DNA of 64,000 bases from contig NZ_WHZU01000007.1 of the NCBI RefSeq assembly GCF_010667655.1, positions 25,435-89,434 of the forward strand, written 5' to 3'. The notes under the pieces were generated by a model, which was not told the DNA's origin, made no database searches, and saw nothing but the letters and a program-made list of their open reading frames with translations. Origin of the DNA: Bifidobacterium saimiriisciurei (GTDB lineage: Bacteria; Actinomycetota; Actinomycetes; Actinomycetales; Bifidobacteriaceae). This document shows positions 22,675 through 31,650 of this stretch, in pieces. The position numbers were made by a program, and so were the translations under genes. Each line of letters begins with the position of its first letter. The first letter of the stretch is position 1.

Positions 22675-24729
22675 CTACAGCGCGAAGGACAGTTCGTCAC
22701 GCAACGCCTTCCGGTTCGGATACTGTTCGACGATGCGGCGGGCGAGCCCCCGCATCTCCTCCTCCCCGAATACCTCGCGGTAGCGCCGCAGCTGCTTCGC
22801 CACCTGACGGTACTTGGTGCGATGCGCGTCCATGCCACGACGTCCCGTGCCCGGAACGACCACATTCGCATCCAGCGCGCCTGTGGGCAACGCGTCATAG
22901 ATCACCTGACGGGCCTCCTGAGGATGATCGATCGCCATGGTCTTCAGCAAAGGCAGCGGAGGATAGTCGATGGTCACGCAATAGGTGAGCGCCGCATCGG
23001 ACAACCGCTCATCCACGATGAGCCGCTCATACGCCGGGTTGCGCCAGCTGCTGCGCCGCTCCGGTCCGATGGCGTCCCACGGTATTTCGGGCTGCGTGCG
23101 AATGCGCTCCGCGATGTTCCTCGCACATTCACGAGCCAAAGACCGTGCTGCCTCGCTCCACTGCTCGTCGTCTGCCCCACCCAGTCGAATCAGGCGCCGT
23201 AATCTGCCCACATACGTCGCATCCGCCCTGTCGTTGCCATTGACGATGACGAACCGGTAGACGACGGCAAGCGCGTCCGCATCGTCCATACCCTCCGCGC
23301 AGCATTCCAGCAGCGAATGCCAGCCATGCGGCAGCAATCCCTGCAGAAGACCGTTGTGCACGATCTGCCTGTCGGCATCAATCTGGTCCATGCATTGGTC
23401 AAGATGCCCGGACACAAGACGATACGCCTCCCGGAACCGTCGCTGCCGTATCAGGACGACGGCATGCATCAGCAGCAAGGGACCAGACGAAGGACGCGTG
23501 CCCCACAGTTCCCGACACCCTTCCTCGTCGCCGGCCAACCGACGCAGATCATAGGCCACCATCAGCACATACCGGTACAACACATGTCGAGGAGCGACGA
23601 GCATGTCATGCGACAGTTCGTCGTCATGCGATGGGCCGAAGCGTTCAAGGGCCGTATCAATCACGTCATAAGCCCACATCGTCCTGTCCTCGTATCGGGC
23701 GAACGCGCAGGCGCTCGCCAACAGCATCGCCGCGTTCGCCGGATCGTAGAACTGTATCTCCGGCTCATACGCGACCTTCGCAATGTGCCCGAGCGCGATG
23801 CCCGCCGTCGCGGAATCCGCGTATGCGGCCACGTTCTCCATATAGCAGCGAATCCGATCGGCGAGCTGGTCGTTCTCATTGGACAGCTCGTGATAATCGT
23901 CGTCCACGGAATTCGTGAACGCGGCCAGCGCCTGCATGCATAGGGCAAGGTTGAGACAGGCATCGTCGTAGTCCGTGGAATGCAGGGCATTATCGACCAC
24001 CGTACGCAGACCGGAAAGCGCCCCGTCATACGCGCCTTGTCGATGCGTCTCGCCGGATGCGGGCCATGACGGCGGCTCCGTGCCTTCGCCAAGACCGCCG
24101 GGGCCATGATCGTGGTCGCTGAGATTATGGCGGCGATGATACTCGTCCATGGGACCAAGAATCATGCGTCCGGCCTCCTTGGCGGGAATAAGCGGCTCCT
24201 CCGCTCCGGAGCGAAGTCGCTCGGCCTGTCGCAGGCACTCGGTGGACCAGAAGAACAGAACATCACGGCCATCCGACTGCCGCACACGTTCGTCGATGCG
24301 ACGGCATATGCCGTCGAGGATGTATTTCGGCACAGTGGTTTTGCGGTTGCGGTCGGCGATCTCGTCATCCGGCGTCGTGGGGCGGCGTCCGTCGCCTTCC
24401 AGCCGTGCGCGAAGCGCGTACAATACGGCGCCCACGTGCTTGCAGTACGGGGTCCGATGATAGAGGCATGTGCATGCGGCGGACATCACATGCCGTTCGC
24501 ACGGATGAGACGTATCGTTCCCGGTGCCTCCGCCATCAAGGCGGATGTCCACGTCGTAGGGCGTCTCCTCGCTGCCGGCCACATGTGCATGGAACAGCGC
24601 TGGGGCGATCTCCTCCACCGGGCCCACATGGTCATCCTCCCAATAGCCGAGGGCGCGTTCGAGGATGTGCGGCGCATCGTCGAACATGGTCTCGAATTCA
24701 TACAGCAGCGGCTTCGATGGAACTGTCAT
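22675..24729 (-). CDS. SWIM zinc-finger protein, unknown function
   Basis: 684-aa protein with a SWIM-type CxC...CxH motif (CTCLYHRTPYCKH, about residues 86-98), a zinc module thought to bind DNA or protein. The rest is an alpha-helical, Arg/Asp-rich array of about 550 residues with no catalytic motif that I recognise. Similar large SWIM proteins in actinobacteria are unassigned. The ATG at 24729 is chosen because it gives the natural N-terminus MTVPSKPLLYEF. No ribosome site precedes it, but TACACT lies a few bases upstream on the minus strand, suggesting a leaderless mRNA. It is divergent from the amidase gene with only about 40 bp between. Whether it works with the nearby SMC cluster is unknown. 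Confidence 0.75.
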   Translation of the reverse strand: MTVPSKPLLYEFETMFDDAPHILERALGYWEDDHVGPVEEIAPALFHAHVAGSEETPYDVDIRLDGGGTGNDTSHPCERHVMSAACTCLYHRTPYCKHVGAVLYALRARLEGDGRRPTTPDDEIADRNRKTTVPKYILDGICRRIDERVRQSDGRDVLFFWSTECLRQAERLRSGAEEPLIPAKEAGRMILGPMDEYHRRHNLSDHDHGPGGLGEGTEPPSWPASGETHRQGAYDGALSGLRTVVDNALHSTDYDDACLNLALCMQALAAFTNSVDDDYHELSNENDQLADRIRCYMENVAAYADSATAGIALGHIAKVAYEPEIQFYDPANAAMLLASACAFARYEDRTMWAYDVIDTALERFGPSHDDELSHDMLVAPRHVLYRYVLMVAYDLRRLAGDEEGCRELWGTRPSSGPLLLMHAVVLIRQRRFREAYRLVSGHLDQCMDQIDADRQIVHNGLLQGLLPHGWHSLLECCAEGMDDADALAVVYRFVIVNGNDRADATYVGRLRRLIRLGGADDEQWSEAARSLARECARNIAERIRTQPEIPWDAIGPERRSSWRNPAYERLIVDERLSDAALTYCVTIDYPPLPLLKTMAIDHPQEARQVIYDALPTGALDANVVVPGTGRRGMDAHRTKYRQVAKQLRRYREVFGEEEMRGLARRIVEQYPNRKALRDELSFAL

Positions 24730-24766
24730 GATTCGAGTGTAATCACGGAACCGTATCATGGGGGCC

Positions 24767-25654
24767 ATGAGTGACATGAGAGACACCGACGTGCTGACGG
24801 TGGCGGTGGCGCAGTTCACCGTGGGGCCGGAACCGGACGCCAACTTGGTCGCGATACGCGGCTATGCGCGGCAGGCGGCCGACGAAGGAGCGCGGCTGCT
24901 GGCCCTGCCCGAAGGGCTCATCGCACGCAACGGCGGCGATGGAGCGTTCGTGGCCAATCGCGCGCAGCCGTTGGACGGGCCGTTCGTAACGGGGCTGCGC
25001 CGTATCAGTCGGGAGACCGGCGTCACGCTCATGGGCACCGTGCATGAACGTCCGTCGGCCGGAAACGCTTCAGGCACCGTCGTTGAACCTGATGAGGCGA
25101 CCGCAGGCCGGACACACGGAACGGGGGATGATTCCCGAGTCGCCAACACGTTCCTCGTCGTCCGGAACGGCGACATCATCGCCACCTACCGCAAACTTCA
25201 CCTGTACGATGCATTCGCCGAAAAGGAATCCGACACCGTGCTGCCCGGCGACGCATTGCCGCCAGTCGTCGACGTCGACGGCTGGAAGATCGGCGTCATG
25301 ACCTGCTACGACGTACGTTTTCCCGAAACCGCGCGTTCGCTGGCGGTGCGCGGCGCGGACGCCATCGTGGTCAGCGCGGCATGGGTGCGCGGAGCGTTGA
25401 AGGAGAGGCATTGGGCGTTGATGGCCGCCGCCCGCGCGGTGGAGAACACCTGCTATGTATTGGCGTGCAGTGAGGTGAGCGGGCAGAACATCGGTCTGAG
25501 CCGAGTCGTCGACCCGTTGGGCGAGGTGCTCGCAAACGCCGGCGCGCAGCCGGGCATGATCACGGCAAAACTGGACAAAGGCGTGCTGGCCTCGGTCCGG
25601 CAGAGTCTGCCCGTATTGGCCAACCGTCGTTTCGGAGACCCGACGCTGCGTTAG
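24767..25654 (+). CDS. Nitrilase-family amidohydrolase
   Basis: 295-aa carbon-nitrogen hydrolase. The Glu-Lys-Cys triad is seen in LLALPEGLIAR, TYRKLHLYDAF and GVMTCYDVRFPETAR. This combination and the Nit1-like RKLHLYDAF are closest to deaminated-glutathione/omega-amidase types, but the true substrate cannot be inferred. Three in-frame ATGs occur at 24758, 24767 and 24776, none with a strong ribosome site. 24767 is a compromise, and a leaderless start at 24758 is possible. Confidence 0.85.
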   Translation: MSDMRDTDVLTVAVAQFTVGPEPDANLVAIRGYARQAADEGARLLALPEGLIARNGGDGAFVANRAQPLDGPFVTGLRRISRETGVTLMGTVHERPSAGNASGTVVEPDEATAGRTHGTGDDSRVANTFLVVRNGDIIATYRKLHLYDAFAEKESDTVLPGDALPPVVDVDGWKIGVMTCYDVRFPETARSLAVRGADAIVVSAAWVRGALKERHWALMAAARAVENTCYVLACSEVSGQNIGLSRVVDPLGEVLANAGAQPGMITAKLDKGVLASVRQSLPVLANRRFGDPTLR

Positions 25655-25676
25655 ATGCCGGCACCGACCGGGCGCA

Positions 25677-26147
25677 TCAGCCGAACAGCACCAGATACAC
25701 GCTAATGTCCGTCGACGGCGTCTCGGCAAGATAGGAGCGGATCTCATCCTCGGCGACGTTGCGGGCCTGGTCCTTCGGATACCCGTAGATGCCGCTGGAG
25801 ATCAGCGGGAAGGCGATGCTTGCGCAATGCAGCTTGTCCGCAAGCTTCAGCGAATTTCGATAGCAGTCGCGCAGCAGGCGTTCCTCGTCATGATCGCCGC
25901 CATGCCAGATGGGACCCGCCGTATGGATGACGTAATGCGACGGCAGATCGAAGCCGGTGGTGGCGATGGCCTGGCCGGTGGCGATGGGGGAGAGGCGATC
26001 GCAGGCCCGTTGGAGCTTTTCCGCCCCCGCCGCGTGGAAGATCGCGCCGCAGACCCCTCCTCCCATACGCAGCCGGGTATTGGCCGCATTGACGATGGCA
26101 TCGACCTGCATGGTGGTGATGTCCTGATGGACCGTGGCGAACGACAT
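25677..26147 (-). CDS. Macrodomain ADP-ribose hydrolase, YmdB/MacroD type
   Basis: 156-aa single macrodomain. VDAIVNAANTRLRMGGGVCGAIFHAAG holds the Asn-Ala-Asn and glycine loop of the MacroD/YmdB group, and SIAFPLISSGIYGYP is the phosphate loop. Members remove O-acetyl from ADP-ribose or ADP-ribose from acidic residues. All catalytic positions look intact. GGAG precedes ATG 26147. It is convergent with the amidase gene and has no obvious ADP-ribosyltransferase partner in the window. Confidence 0.92.
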   Translation of the reverse strand: MSFATVHQDITTMQVDAIVNAANTRLRMGGGVCGAIFHAAGAEKLQRACDRLSPIATGQAIATTGFDLPSHYVIHTAGPIWHGGDHDEERLLRDCYRNSLKLADKLHCASIAFPLISSGIYGYPKDQARNVAEDEIRSYLAETPSTDISVYLVLFG

Positions 26148-26246
26148 AACCGCTCCTTTGCAATCATTGCATCGGCATGTTCGAAAAAGCTGATGGGTTG
26201 GCGATGGGAAGACGAAATGAATGACGGAATGGACGGTGGATAGCGA

Positions 26247-26269
26247 ACAGGCCCCTGAACGGGGCCTGT
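26247..26269 (-). terminator. Terminator hairpin for second aldo/keto reductase
   Basis: ACAGGCCCC and GGGGCCTGT form a perfect 9-bp stem around a 5-nt loop just past the stop of the minus-strand reductase. Confidence 0.75.
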
Positions 26270-26277
26270 GATTTGAA

Positions 26278-27105
26278 TCAGAAAGCGAAGTCGTCCGGAT
26301 CGGAACCGTTGCGCTTGCCGGTGTTCAATGCGCTGACGGCGGCCATGTCGTCGTCGGTGAGCGTGAAATCGAACACCTCGAGGTTCTGCCTGATGCGTTC
26401 GGCATGCGTGGACTTCGGCAGTACGACCACGCCGCGCTGAATATGCCAGCGGATCACCACCTGTGCCGGTGACTTGCCGTATTTCGCTCCGATCTCGGCC
26501 AATGCGGGGTCGCCGAGCAGGCTGCCTCCCGTGCCGCCGAGCGGGCTCCATGCCTCTGCGACGATGCCCTTCGCCTGCACCGCGTCGATGAGTGGCTGGT
26601 TGGGGAACTGCGGCGAGGACTCGATCTGGTCGGCCGCCGGCGTCACGTCGCTGTTCGCCAGCAGGTCGTTGAGATGATGCTCGTGGAAGTTGCTCACGCC
26701 GATGGCCTTCGCTCGGCCGGATGCGTAGATCTCCTGCATGTCGTCCCACGCCTGCTGCCAGCCGTCCGCCGGCCAGTGGATGAGATACAGGTCGACGTAG
26801 TCCAGTCCAAGCCGGTCGAGGCTCTCCTGGAACGCGTCCTTTGCGCGATGGGCGCGGATATCGTCGTTCCACAGCTTCGTGGTGAGGAAGATGTCCTCCC
26901 GCGGAACGCCGGAGCGGCGGATGCCCTCGCCCACCGAAGTCTCGTTGCGGTAGATCATGGCCGTGTCGATATGCCGGTATCCGGCCTCCAGCGCGGCCTG
27001 CACCGCATTCACCGTGGTGTCGCCGTCCGGCGTCTGGAACACTCCCAGACCGACCTGGGGGATGACCGTGCCGTTGTTCAGGGTGATGGTGGATTGAATT
27101 GCCAT
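26278..27105 (-). CDS. Aldo/keto reductase (second copy)
   Basis: 275-aa NADPH-dependent aldo/keto reductase of the 2,5-diketogluconate reductase-like group. Tetrad: HIDTAMIYRNE (Asp, Tyr), IFLTTKLWNDD (Lys), LYLIHWPADGW (His). The cofactor end is VVLPKSTHAERIRQNLEVFDF. GCGAGG before ATG 27105 favours this start over an ATG six codons upstream. Its closest neighbour in the window is the reductase at 21732, with the same fold and size but distinct active-site loops. Confidence 0.93.
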   Translation of the reverse strand: MAIQSTITLNNGTVIPQVGLGVFQTPDGDTTVNAVQAALEAGYRHIDTAMIYRNETSVGEGIRRSGVPREDIFLTTKLWNDDIRAHRAKDAFQESLDRLGLDYVDLYLIHWPADGWQQAWDDMQEIYASGRAKAIGVSNFHEHHLNDLLANSDVTPAADQIESSPQFPNQPLIDAVQAKGIVAEAWSPLGGTGGSLLGDPALAEIGAKYGKSPAQVVIRWHIQRGVVVLPKSTHAERIRQNLEVFDFTLTDDDMAAVSALNTGKRNGSDPDDFAF

Positions 27106-27231
27106 GGGTGCCTCGCTGTCCATGAATCAGGGCCATAGGTAGGCGCATGAATGAATCCCGATTCCCATTGTATGCGGCGTATGCGGGTATTCATGGGAAT
27201 TGTGCGTCCGGCGTCTGGATATTGTCGGGGA

Positions 27232-27243
27232 TTTCCATGGAAA
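27232..27243. promoter_or_regulatory. 12-bp perfect palindrome upstream of lipase-like gene
   Basis: TTTCCATGGAAA. An 8-bp inverted pair ATTCCCAT/ATGGGAAT also lies just upstream (about 27161-27199). These are candidate regulator sites in the 245-bp gap between divergent genes; no regulator can be named. Confidence 0.35.
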
Positions 27244-27350
27244 ATAACAAGACGACATGATGTCCAGTGATTGTTGCGCCGATGAACGGCGCCATGGCCC
27301 TCGAAGGCTCCTCAGTTTATGGTTCGTGGTGCAATGGAGGCGTGAACGGG

Positions 27351-28550
27351 ATGAAAAGGAAAACGGGTGGGATGGCCGGTTCGCGCCGTATTGCGATCTG
27401 CCGGTTCGGTGTGATTCTTCTGAAGGTGTTCTGGTGGACCGTGCTTATCGGCGGTGCCGCGTTCGTCGTGTCGGCGTTCCTTGCCCTGCCCTCCCGATGG
27501 GTGCCCTGGGTTTCCGCGCTGGCGGTGTTCGCGCTGGTGGAATCCATCGTCTTCTGGATCGGCATCATCGCCGTCTATCTCACCTCCGTGCAGCTGGGGT
27601 TGAAGATTCGCGTCATCGGCATCCTGTGCGGATGGATACCGATTGTGAATCTGGTCGCATTGCGGCTGATCATCCGCACCGTCGAGCGCGAGGTGCGGTT
27701 CGAATCGGAAAAGGACGCGTTCGATAGACGCCGGGCGCCTGCCGGAATCTGCAAGACCCGGTACCCGGTCCTGCTGGTGCACGGCGTGTTCTTCCGCGAC
27801 ACCAAGGCATTGAATTACTGGGGGCGGATACCGGACGAGCTGGAACGCAACGGCGCGCGGATCTTCTACGGCGAGCACCAGTCGGCATCGTCGGTCGCGG
27901 ACAGTGCCTCCGAACTCACCGAACGCATACGACGGATCGTGGAGCAGACCGGCTGCGGGAAGGTCAATGTCATCGCCCATTCCAAGGGCGGGCTCGACAT
28001 GCGCTACGCCATCGCGCGATGCGGCGCCGGCCGATGGGTTGCGTCATTGACCACCATCAACACGCCGCATCGGGGATGCGGCTTCGCCGACTACCTGCTG
28101 TCGCATATCCCCGTCTCCGCCCAGCGCAAGGTCGAGGTCGCCTACAATACCGCGGCGGCCCGTCTGGGCGACAAGGCCCCGGACTTCATGGCCGCCGTGC
28201 ATGACCTCACGCAGGAGGGATGCGCCCGCATCAACGGGCAGATCGGCCTCGAACCGTTCCCCGGCATACGTTGCCAGAGCGTGGGTTCGAGGCTCGCCCA
28301 TGCGACGACCGGAAAATTCCCGCTGAACTTCACGTATCCGCTGGTCAAGTGGTTCGACGGCCCAAACGACGGACTGGTATCCAAGCCGTCGTTCCCGTGG
28401 GGGGAGCGGTTCATCTGGCTGGAGCCGAATGGCAGACGTGGCATCTCGCATGCCGACATGATCGACCTCAACCGCGAGAACATCGAAGGATTCGATGTGC
28501 GCGAGTTCTATGTGGGCATCGTCGCCGAGCTCAAGAAGGCGGGACTGTGA
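27351..28550 (+). CDS. Membrane-anchored lipase/esterase-like alpha/beta hydrolase
   Basis: 399 aa. Residues about 15-100 hold three hydrophobic helices (GVILLKVFWWTVLIGGAAFVV; WVSALAVFALVESIVFWIGI; IRVIGILCGWIPIVNLVALRL). The C-terminal part is a lipase-like alpha/beta hydrolase: VLLVHGVFFRD oxyanion loop, nucleophile elbow IAHSKGGLDMR, TINTPHRG, and a late Asp/His (FDGPNDGLV; ISHADMIDL). This resembles triacylglycerol lipase-family proteins. The active site should face the cytoplasm or outside depending on helix count. ATG 27351 is 10 nt after GGAGG; a GTG at 27342 is too close. Confidence 0.82.
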   Translation: MKRKTGGMAGSRRIAICRFGVILLKVFWWTVLIGGAAFVVSAFLALPSRWVPWVSALAVFALVESIVFWIGIIAVYLTSVQLGLKIRVIGILCGWIPIVNLVALRLIIRTVEREVRFESEKDAFDRRRAPAGICKTRYPVLLVHGVFFRDTKALNYWGRIPDELERNGARIFYGEHQSASSVADSASELTERIRRIVEQTGCGKVNVIAHSKGGLDMRYAIARCGAGRWVASLTTINTPHRGCGFADYLLSHIPVSAQRKVEVAYNTAAARLGDKAPDFMAAVHDLTQEGCARINGQIGLEPFPGIRCQSVGSRLAHATTGKFPLNFTYPLVKWFDGPNDGLVSKPSFPWGERFIWLEPNGRRGISHADMIDLNRENIEGFDVREFYVGIVAELKKAGL

Positions 28551-28713
28551 CCACTCGCCGATGCCTTCCCTCGCGGACGGAGATCTTCGGGAGCATGGCT
28601 TTCCCGCGAAAAATGAATAAGCCATGGACGAATCCTTAACGCGATGAAAACGTTTGACTGCTAGCATTTCAAATAGGTTTTGTCAATAAGAGAGAAGAAA
28701 AGGTCCTTCCCGT

Positions 28714-30738
28714 ATGGCCCAACTCACACTGGTCCTCGAGGTGCTCATCGCCGTTCTGGTGTCGTCGGCGCTGAGCAGCTTCATTCCCCGCGTATCGACG
28801 CCGCTCGTGCAGATCGTCTTGGGCGTGGTCTGGTACTTCACGCCGTTCCTGCCGAATCTGGAACTGGATTCGGAACTGTTCATGGTGCTGTTCATCGCCC
28901 CGCTGCTGTTCCTCGAGGCCCGTAACGTCCCCCGCCGCGAGGTGGCGAAGAACCTCGGGCCGTCGCTGTCCTTGGCGATCGGACTGGTGCTGCTCTCGCT
29001 CGCCGTCACCGGTATCACGCTGCATGTGCTGTGGCCTGCGGTGCCGCTTGCCGCGGCGCTGGCGCTCGGCGCGGCGCTCGGACCCACCGATGCCGTGGCC
29101 GTCGCCTCGCTGAGCAAGGAGGCGAAGCTGACCGAACGGCAGCTGAACGTGCTGCGCGGCGAAAGCCTGTTCAACGACGCGGCCAGCATCGTGGGCTTCC
29201 AGTTCGCCTGTCTCGCCGCGCTTACGGGCACGTTCTCCCTCGCGCAGTTCGCCCAGGGCATCACGGTGAGCTTCTTCGGCGGCGTCGCCGTGGGCGTGGT
29301 CGCCGGATTCGTGTTCAACAAGCTCGTGCTGCTGCTGCGTCGATACCGCATGGAGACGATGACCCTGCGCATCGGCATCGAGGTGCTGATTCCGTTCGCG
29401 GCCTATGTGGGCGCCGAGCACCTGCATGTCTCCGGCGTGCTGGCGGTGGTCGCCGCCGGCCTGCTCATCACCTTCCAGCGATACGGCTTCGGCAGCGACA
29501 TCGCCCGAACCAACCTGGTGTCGAACTCCGTATGGCAGTTCATCGAGTTCACGCTGAACGGCTCCGTGTTCGTGCTGCTCGGCATCGAACTGCCCATCGC
29601 CATGCGATCCAGCTGGCAGAACGAGTCGGTGAGCAGCTGGATGCTCGTACTGGCCGTTGTAGTGCTCACCGTGGTGTCCCTCGCCATCCGGTTCCTGTGG
29701 ATGCTGGGTATGCTGCGCGTCACGAAGGACCAGGTCACCCGCAAGCGTCGCAAGCTCACGAAGGAGCGAGTGCACAGCGCCCTTGTCATGACGTTCGGCG
29801 GACCCAAGGGCACGATTTCGCTGGCATTGGCGTTCACGCTGCCCAACGGCATCGACGAGGCCACGCATATTCCGCTTCGCAGCGCCCTGCTGTTCATCGT
29901 CTCCGGATACATCGTGGTGTCGCTGGTGTTGGCGAACATCATCCTGCCGCTGCTGGCACCACGAGACGATGATGTGAAGGGCGAGGAGTATGCGAAGGAC
30001 AACGTGGAGATGCTGCGTCGCACGCTCACGAAGATCGCCGAGCTCGACACCCCGGAGACCCATGAGGAGGTCCGTGCCGTCATGCACTCCTACACGGAGC
30101 GCATCGACCGCGTGAAGCTCGCGGTTCCCCAGGAGACCATCAAACGCGAGCAGAAGGTCCGCGTCTCGACGCTCGAATGGGAACGCGAGTGGCTGAACGA
30201 CCTGCTCGAGGCGCATCCCGAAAAGGAGGAGGCCGCCGAACAGCTCATCACCCGTCTCAACAGTTCGCTCAACCACCTGACCGGATCGGGCGGACACCAC
30301 ATCCAGATTCGTCAGGCAAAGCCGCGTCGCCAGGCCATGATCCTGCTGCGTCGCATCTGGGCCGTGCTGGCGCGTGTGACCCCCGGTCTCGACCCTCGTA
30401 AGACCGATATGATGCGCAGCATACAGATCGAATTGTTCGAGGCGACCATCGAGCATCTGAAGAGCGAGGTGCTCACCGATGTGGACAACGCGGAGATCAT
30501 CGCCCGTCTGATCGGCGAATACCGTGCCGCATTGAGCACCCTGCACGCGAAGTCCTCGTCGCTGCCCACGCTTTCGTCGCTGCCGTCGCGCAAGGGTGTG
30601 GAGGACATCCGCACGCAGACGTATCGCCTGGAGATGGAGACGATACGCGAGATGCTCGAGGAGGAGGAGATCACGCGCAGCCAGGCCAAGATGATGCGCC
30701 AAAACGTCTACCTCATGCAAGCGGACGCAGTGCTCTGA
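28714..30738 (+). CDS. Na+/H+ antiporter, CPA1/NhaP type
   Basis: 674-aa monovalent cation/proton antiporter. About 12 membrane helices fill residues 1-430. The ion-site motifs ALGPTDAVAV and GESLFNDAASIVGFQ are seen, as is FGGPKGTISLALAF near helix 10. The C-terminal 240 residues are a charged, coiled-coil-rich cytoplasmic domain (EREWLNDLLEAHPEKEEAAEQL), long for the family and likely regulatory. AAAAGG precedes ATG 28714. The stop lies inside a hairpin (30726-30749). Confidence 0.93.
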   Translation: MAQLTLVLEVLIAVLVSSALSSFIPRVSTPLVQIVLGVVWYFTPFLPNLELDSELFMVLFIAPLLFLEARNVPRREVAKNLGPSLSLAIGLVLLSLAVTGITLHVLWPAVPLAAALALGAALGPTDAVAVASLSKEAKLTERQLNVLRGESLFNDAASIVGFQFACLAALTGTFSLAQFAQGITVSFFGGVAVGVVAGFVFNKLVLLLRRYRMETMTLRIGIEVLIPFAAYVGAEHLHVSGVLAVVAAGLLITFQRYGFGSDIARTNLVSNSVWQFIEFTLNGSVFVLLGIELPIAMRSSWQNESVSSWMLVLAVVVLTVVSLAIRFLWMLGMLRVTKDQVTRKRRKLTKERVHSALVMTFGGPKGTISLALAFTLPNGIDEATHIPLRSALLFIVSGYIVVSLVLANIILPLLAPRDDDVKGEEYAKDNVEMLRRTLTKIAELDTPETHEEVRAVMHSYTERIDRVKLAVPQETIKREQKVRVSTLEWEREWLNDLLEAHPEKEEAAEQLITRLNSSLNHLTGSGGHHIQIRQAKPRRQAMILLRRIWAVLARVTPGLDPRKTDMMRSIQIELFEATIEHLKSEVLTDVDNAEIIARLIGEYRAALSTLHAKSSSLPTLSSLPSRKGVEDIRTQTYRLEMETIREMLEEEEITRSQAKMMRQNVYLMQADAVL

Positions 30739-30840
30739 CGAGCACTGCGTGCCAATCGGCGATTCTATCGAGCCGATTGGCCAGCAAAACGCTGCCGTAG
30801 GCAGTCCTTAATTACAGGACCGCAGTGCTCTGACGGGCAC
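30726..30840 (+). repeat. Serial hairpins and a 19-bp direct repeat after the antiporter gene
   Basis: Four stems in a row: 30726-30735/30740-30749, 30751-30760/30772-30781, 30792-30796/30800-30804 and 30803-30808/30816-30820. The 19 bases at 30727-30745 recur at 30822-30840 with one change. This could be a structured 3' UTR or a small RNA; it has no coding sign. Confidence 0.6.
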
Positions 30841-30887
30841 GGCATGCTTTCGGGCGTTCGGGTTCCCCATCGTTCCTTTCGGCCTCC

Positions 30888-30916
30888 GCCTCCCTCGTCA
30901 GAGGGAGGCTTCTTTT
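30888..30916 (+). terminator. Rho-independent terminator
   Basis: GCCTCCCTC, loop GTCA, GAGGGAGGC, then TTCTTTTT. It closes the hairpin array after the antiporter gene. Confidence 0.9.
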
Positions 30917-30940
30917 TATCTTCAGGACGGCGATCATCCG

Positions 30941-30955
30941 CTATGCTGTGCATAG
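30941..30955 (+). promoter_or_regulatory. Dyad over probable -10 box
   Basis: CTATGC-TGT-GCATAG, with TATGCT as a possible -10 about 40 bp before the next start. Candidate operator. Confidence 0.35.
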
Positions 30956-30985
30956 ACGTTTCTCTTCCAAACAAGGAGCCGAATC

Positions 30986-31495
30986 ATGAGCGATGACGCA
31001 ACGAAGACCAGCACCGACGCCGACGGTTTCAGCACGCTCGGCTACTATTACGCGTTCGACGCCGACGCCGAGATCGACGACATGAACCTCGAGGCGGTGA
31101 TCTGCGCCGACCAGCCGTCCAAGGAGCTCAACGGCGTGGCCGTGAGCGTGCGCGTCAATGATGAGGTCAAGGCGTCCGAAGGCCAGCGCCGCGTGCTGGA
31201 GACACTGGCCATGCTCATCAACCAGCAGCTTCCCCATGACGACGATCCCGTGGTCGTGGCCCGTTACGCCATCTCCATCTGCGAGGAGCCCCCGCAGGAC
31301 GCCGTGGTACTGTGCCGGTTCAGCGCCAAACGCGAGGAGCAGGGCGATCGCATCGTCACGCAGCTCAAGGCGGGCCGCAACCAGGCGGTCGACGAGCGTG
31401 TGCTCGCCGGTGGCCGACGCGTCATCCACTACCTCACCGACTTCCTCGACCAGCTGGAGGTCGTCGCCGCAAAGAAGCGGGGGAGCGAGGAGTAA
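30986..31495 (+). CDS. Hypothetical cytoplasmic protein
   Basis: 169 aa, no family recognised. It is acidic at the N-terminus (MSDDATKTSTDADGF), has no signal peptide or membrane helix, and ends in a basic segment (VAAKKRGSEE). A region of alternating beta and helix (VAVSVRVNDEV; VVVARYAISIC; DAVVLCRFSAK) suggests a compact alpha/beta fold. Two cysteines sit close together in this part. AAGGAG precedes the ATG. It lies just upstream of the pyrimidine operon but is separated from pyrB by about 155 bp, so co-transcription is uncertain. Confidence 0.75.
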   Translation: MSDDATKTSTDADGFSTLGYYYAFDADAEIDDMNLEAVICADQPSKELNGVAVSVRVNDEVKASEGQRRVLETLAMLINQQLPHDDDPVVVARYAISICEEPPQDAVVLCRFSAKREEQGDRIVTQLKAGRNQAVDERVLAGGRRVIHYLTDFLDQLEVVAAKKRGSEE

Positions 31496-31650
31496 AGGCC
31501 GTCGCGAGGTCGGGGTAAACGGCCGCCGAAGCCAACGTAAACAACGCGTGTCATGTTTTTGCGCTTTTCCGTCCCTATGGGAATTTAGACTTGATTAGGT
31601 CGCGACGATGTTGTGGCCGCCTGAATCCAAACAACGACGGAAAGGCGCGC

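Noticed and set aside
30841..30880. tRNA-like T-arm (GTTCGGGTTCCCC)
   Set aside because: The five-base stems around it do not pair and there is no acceptor or anticodon arm.
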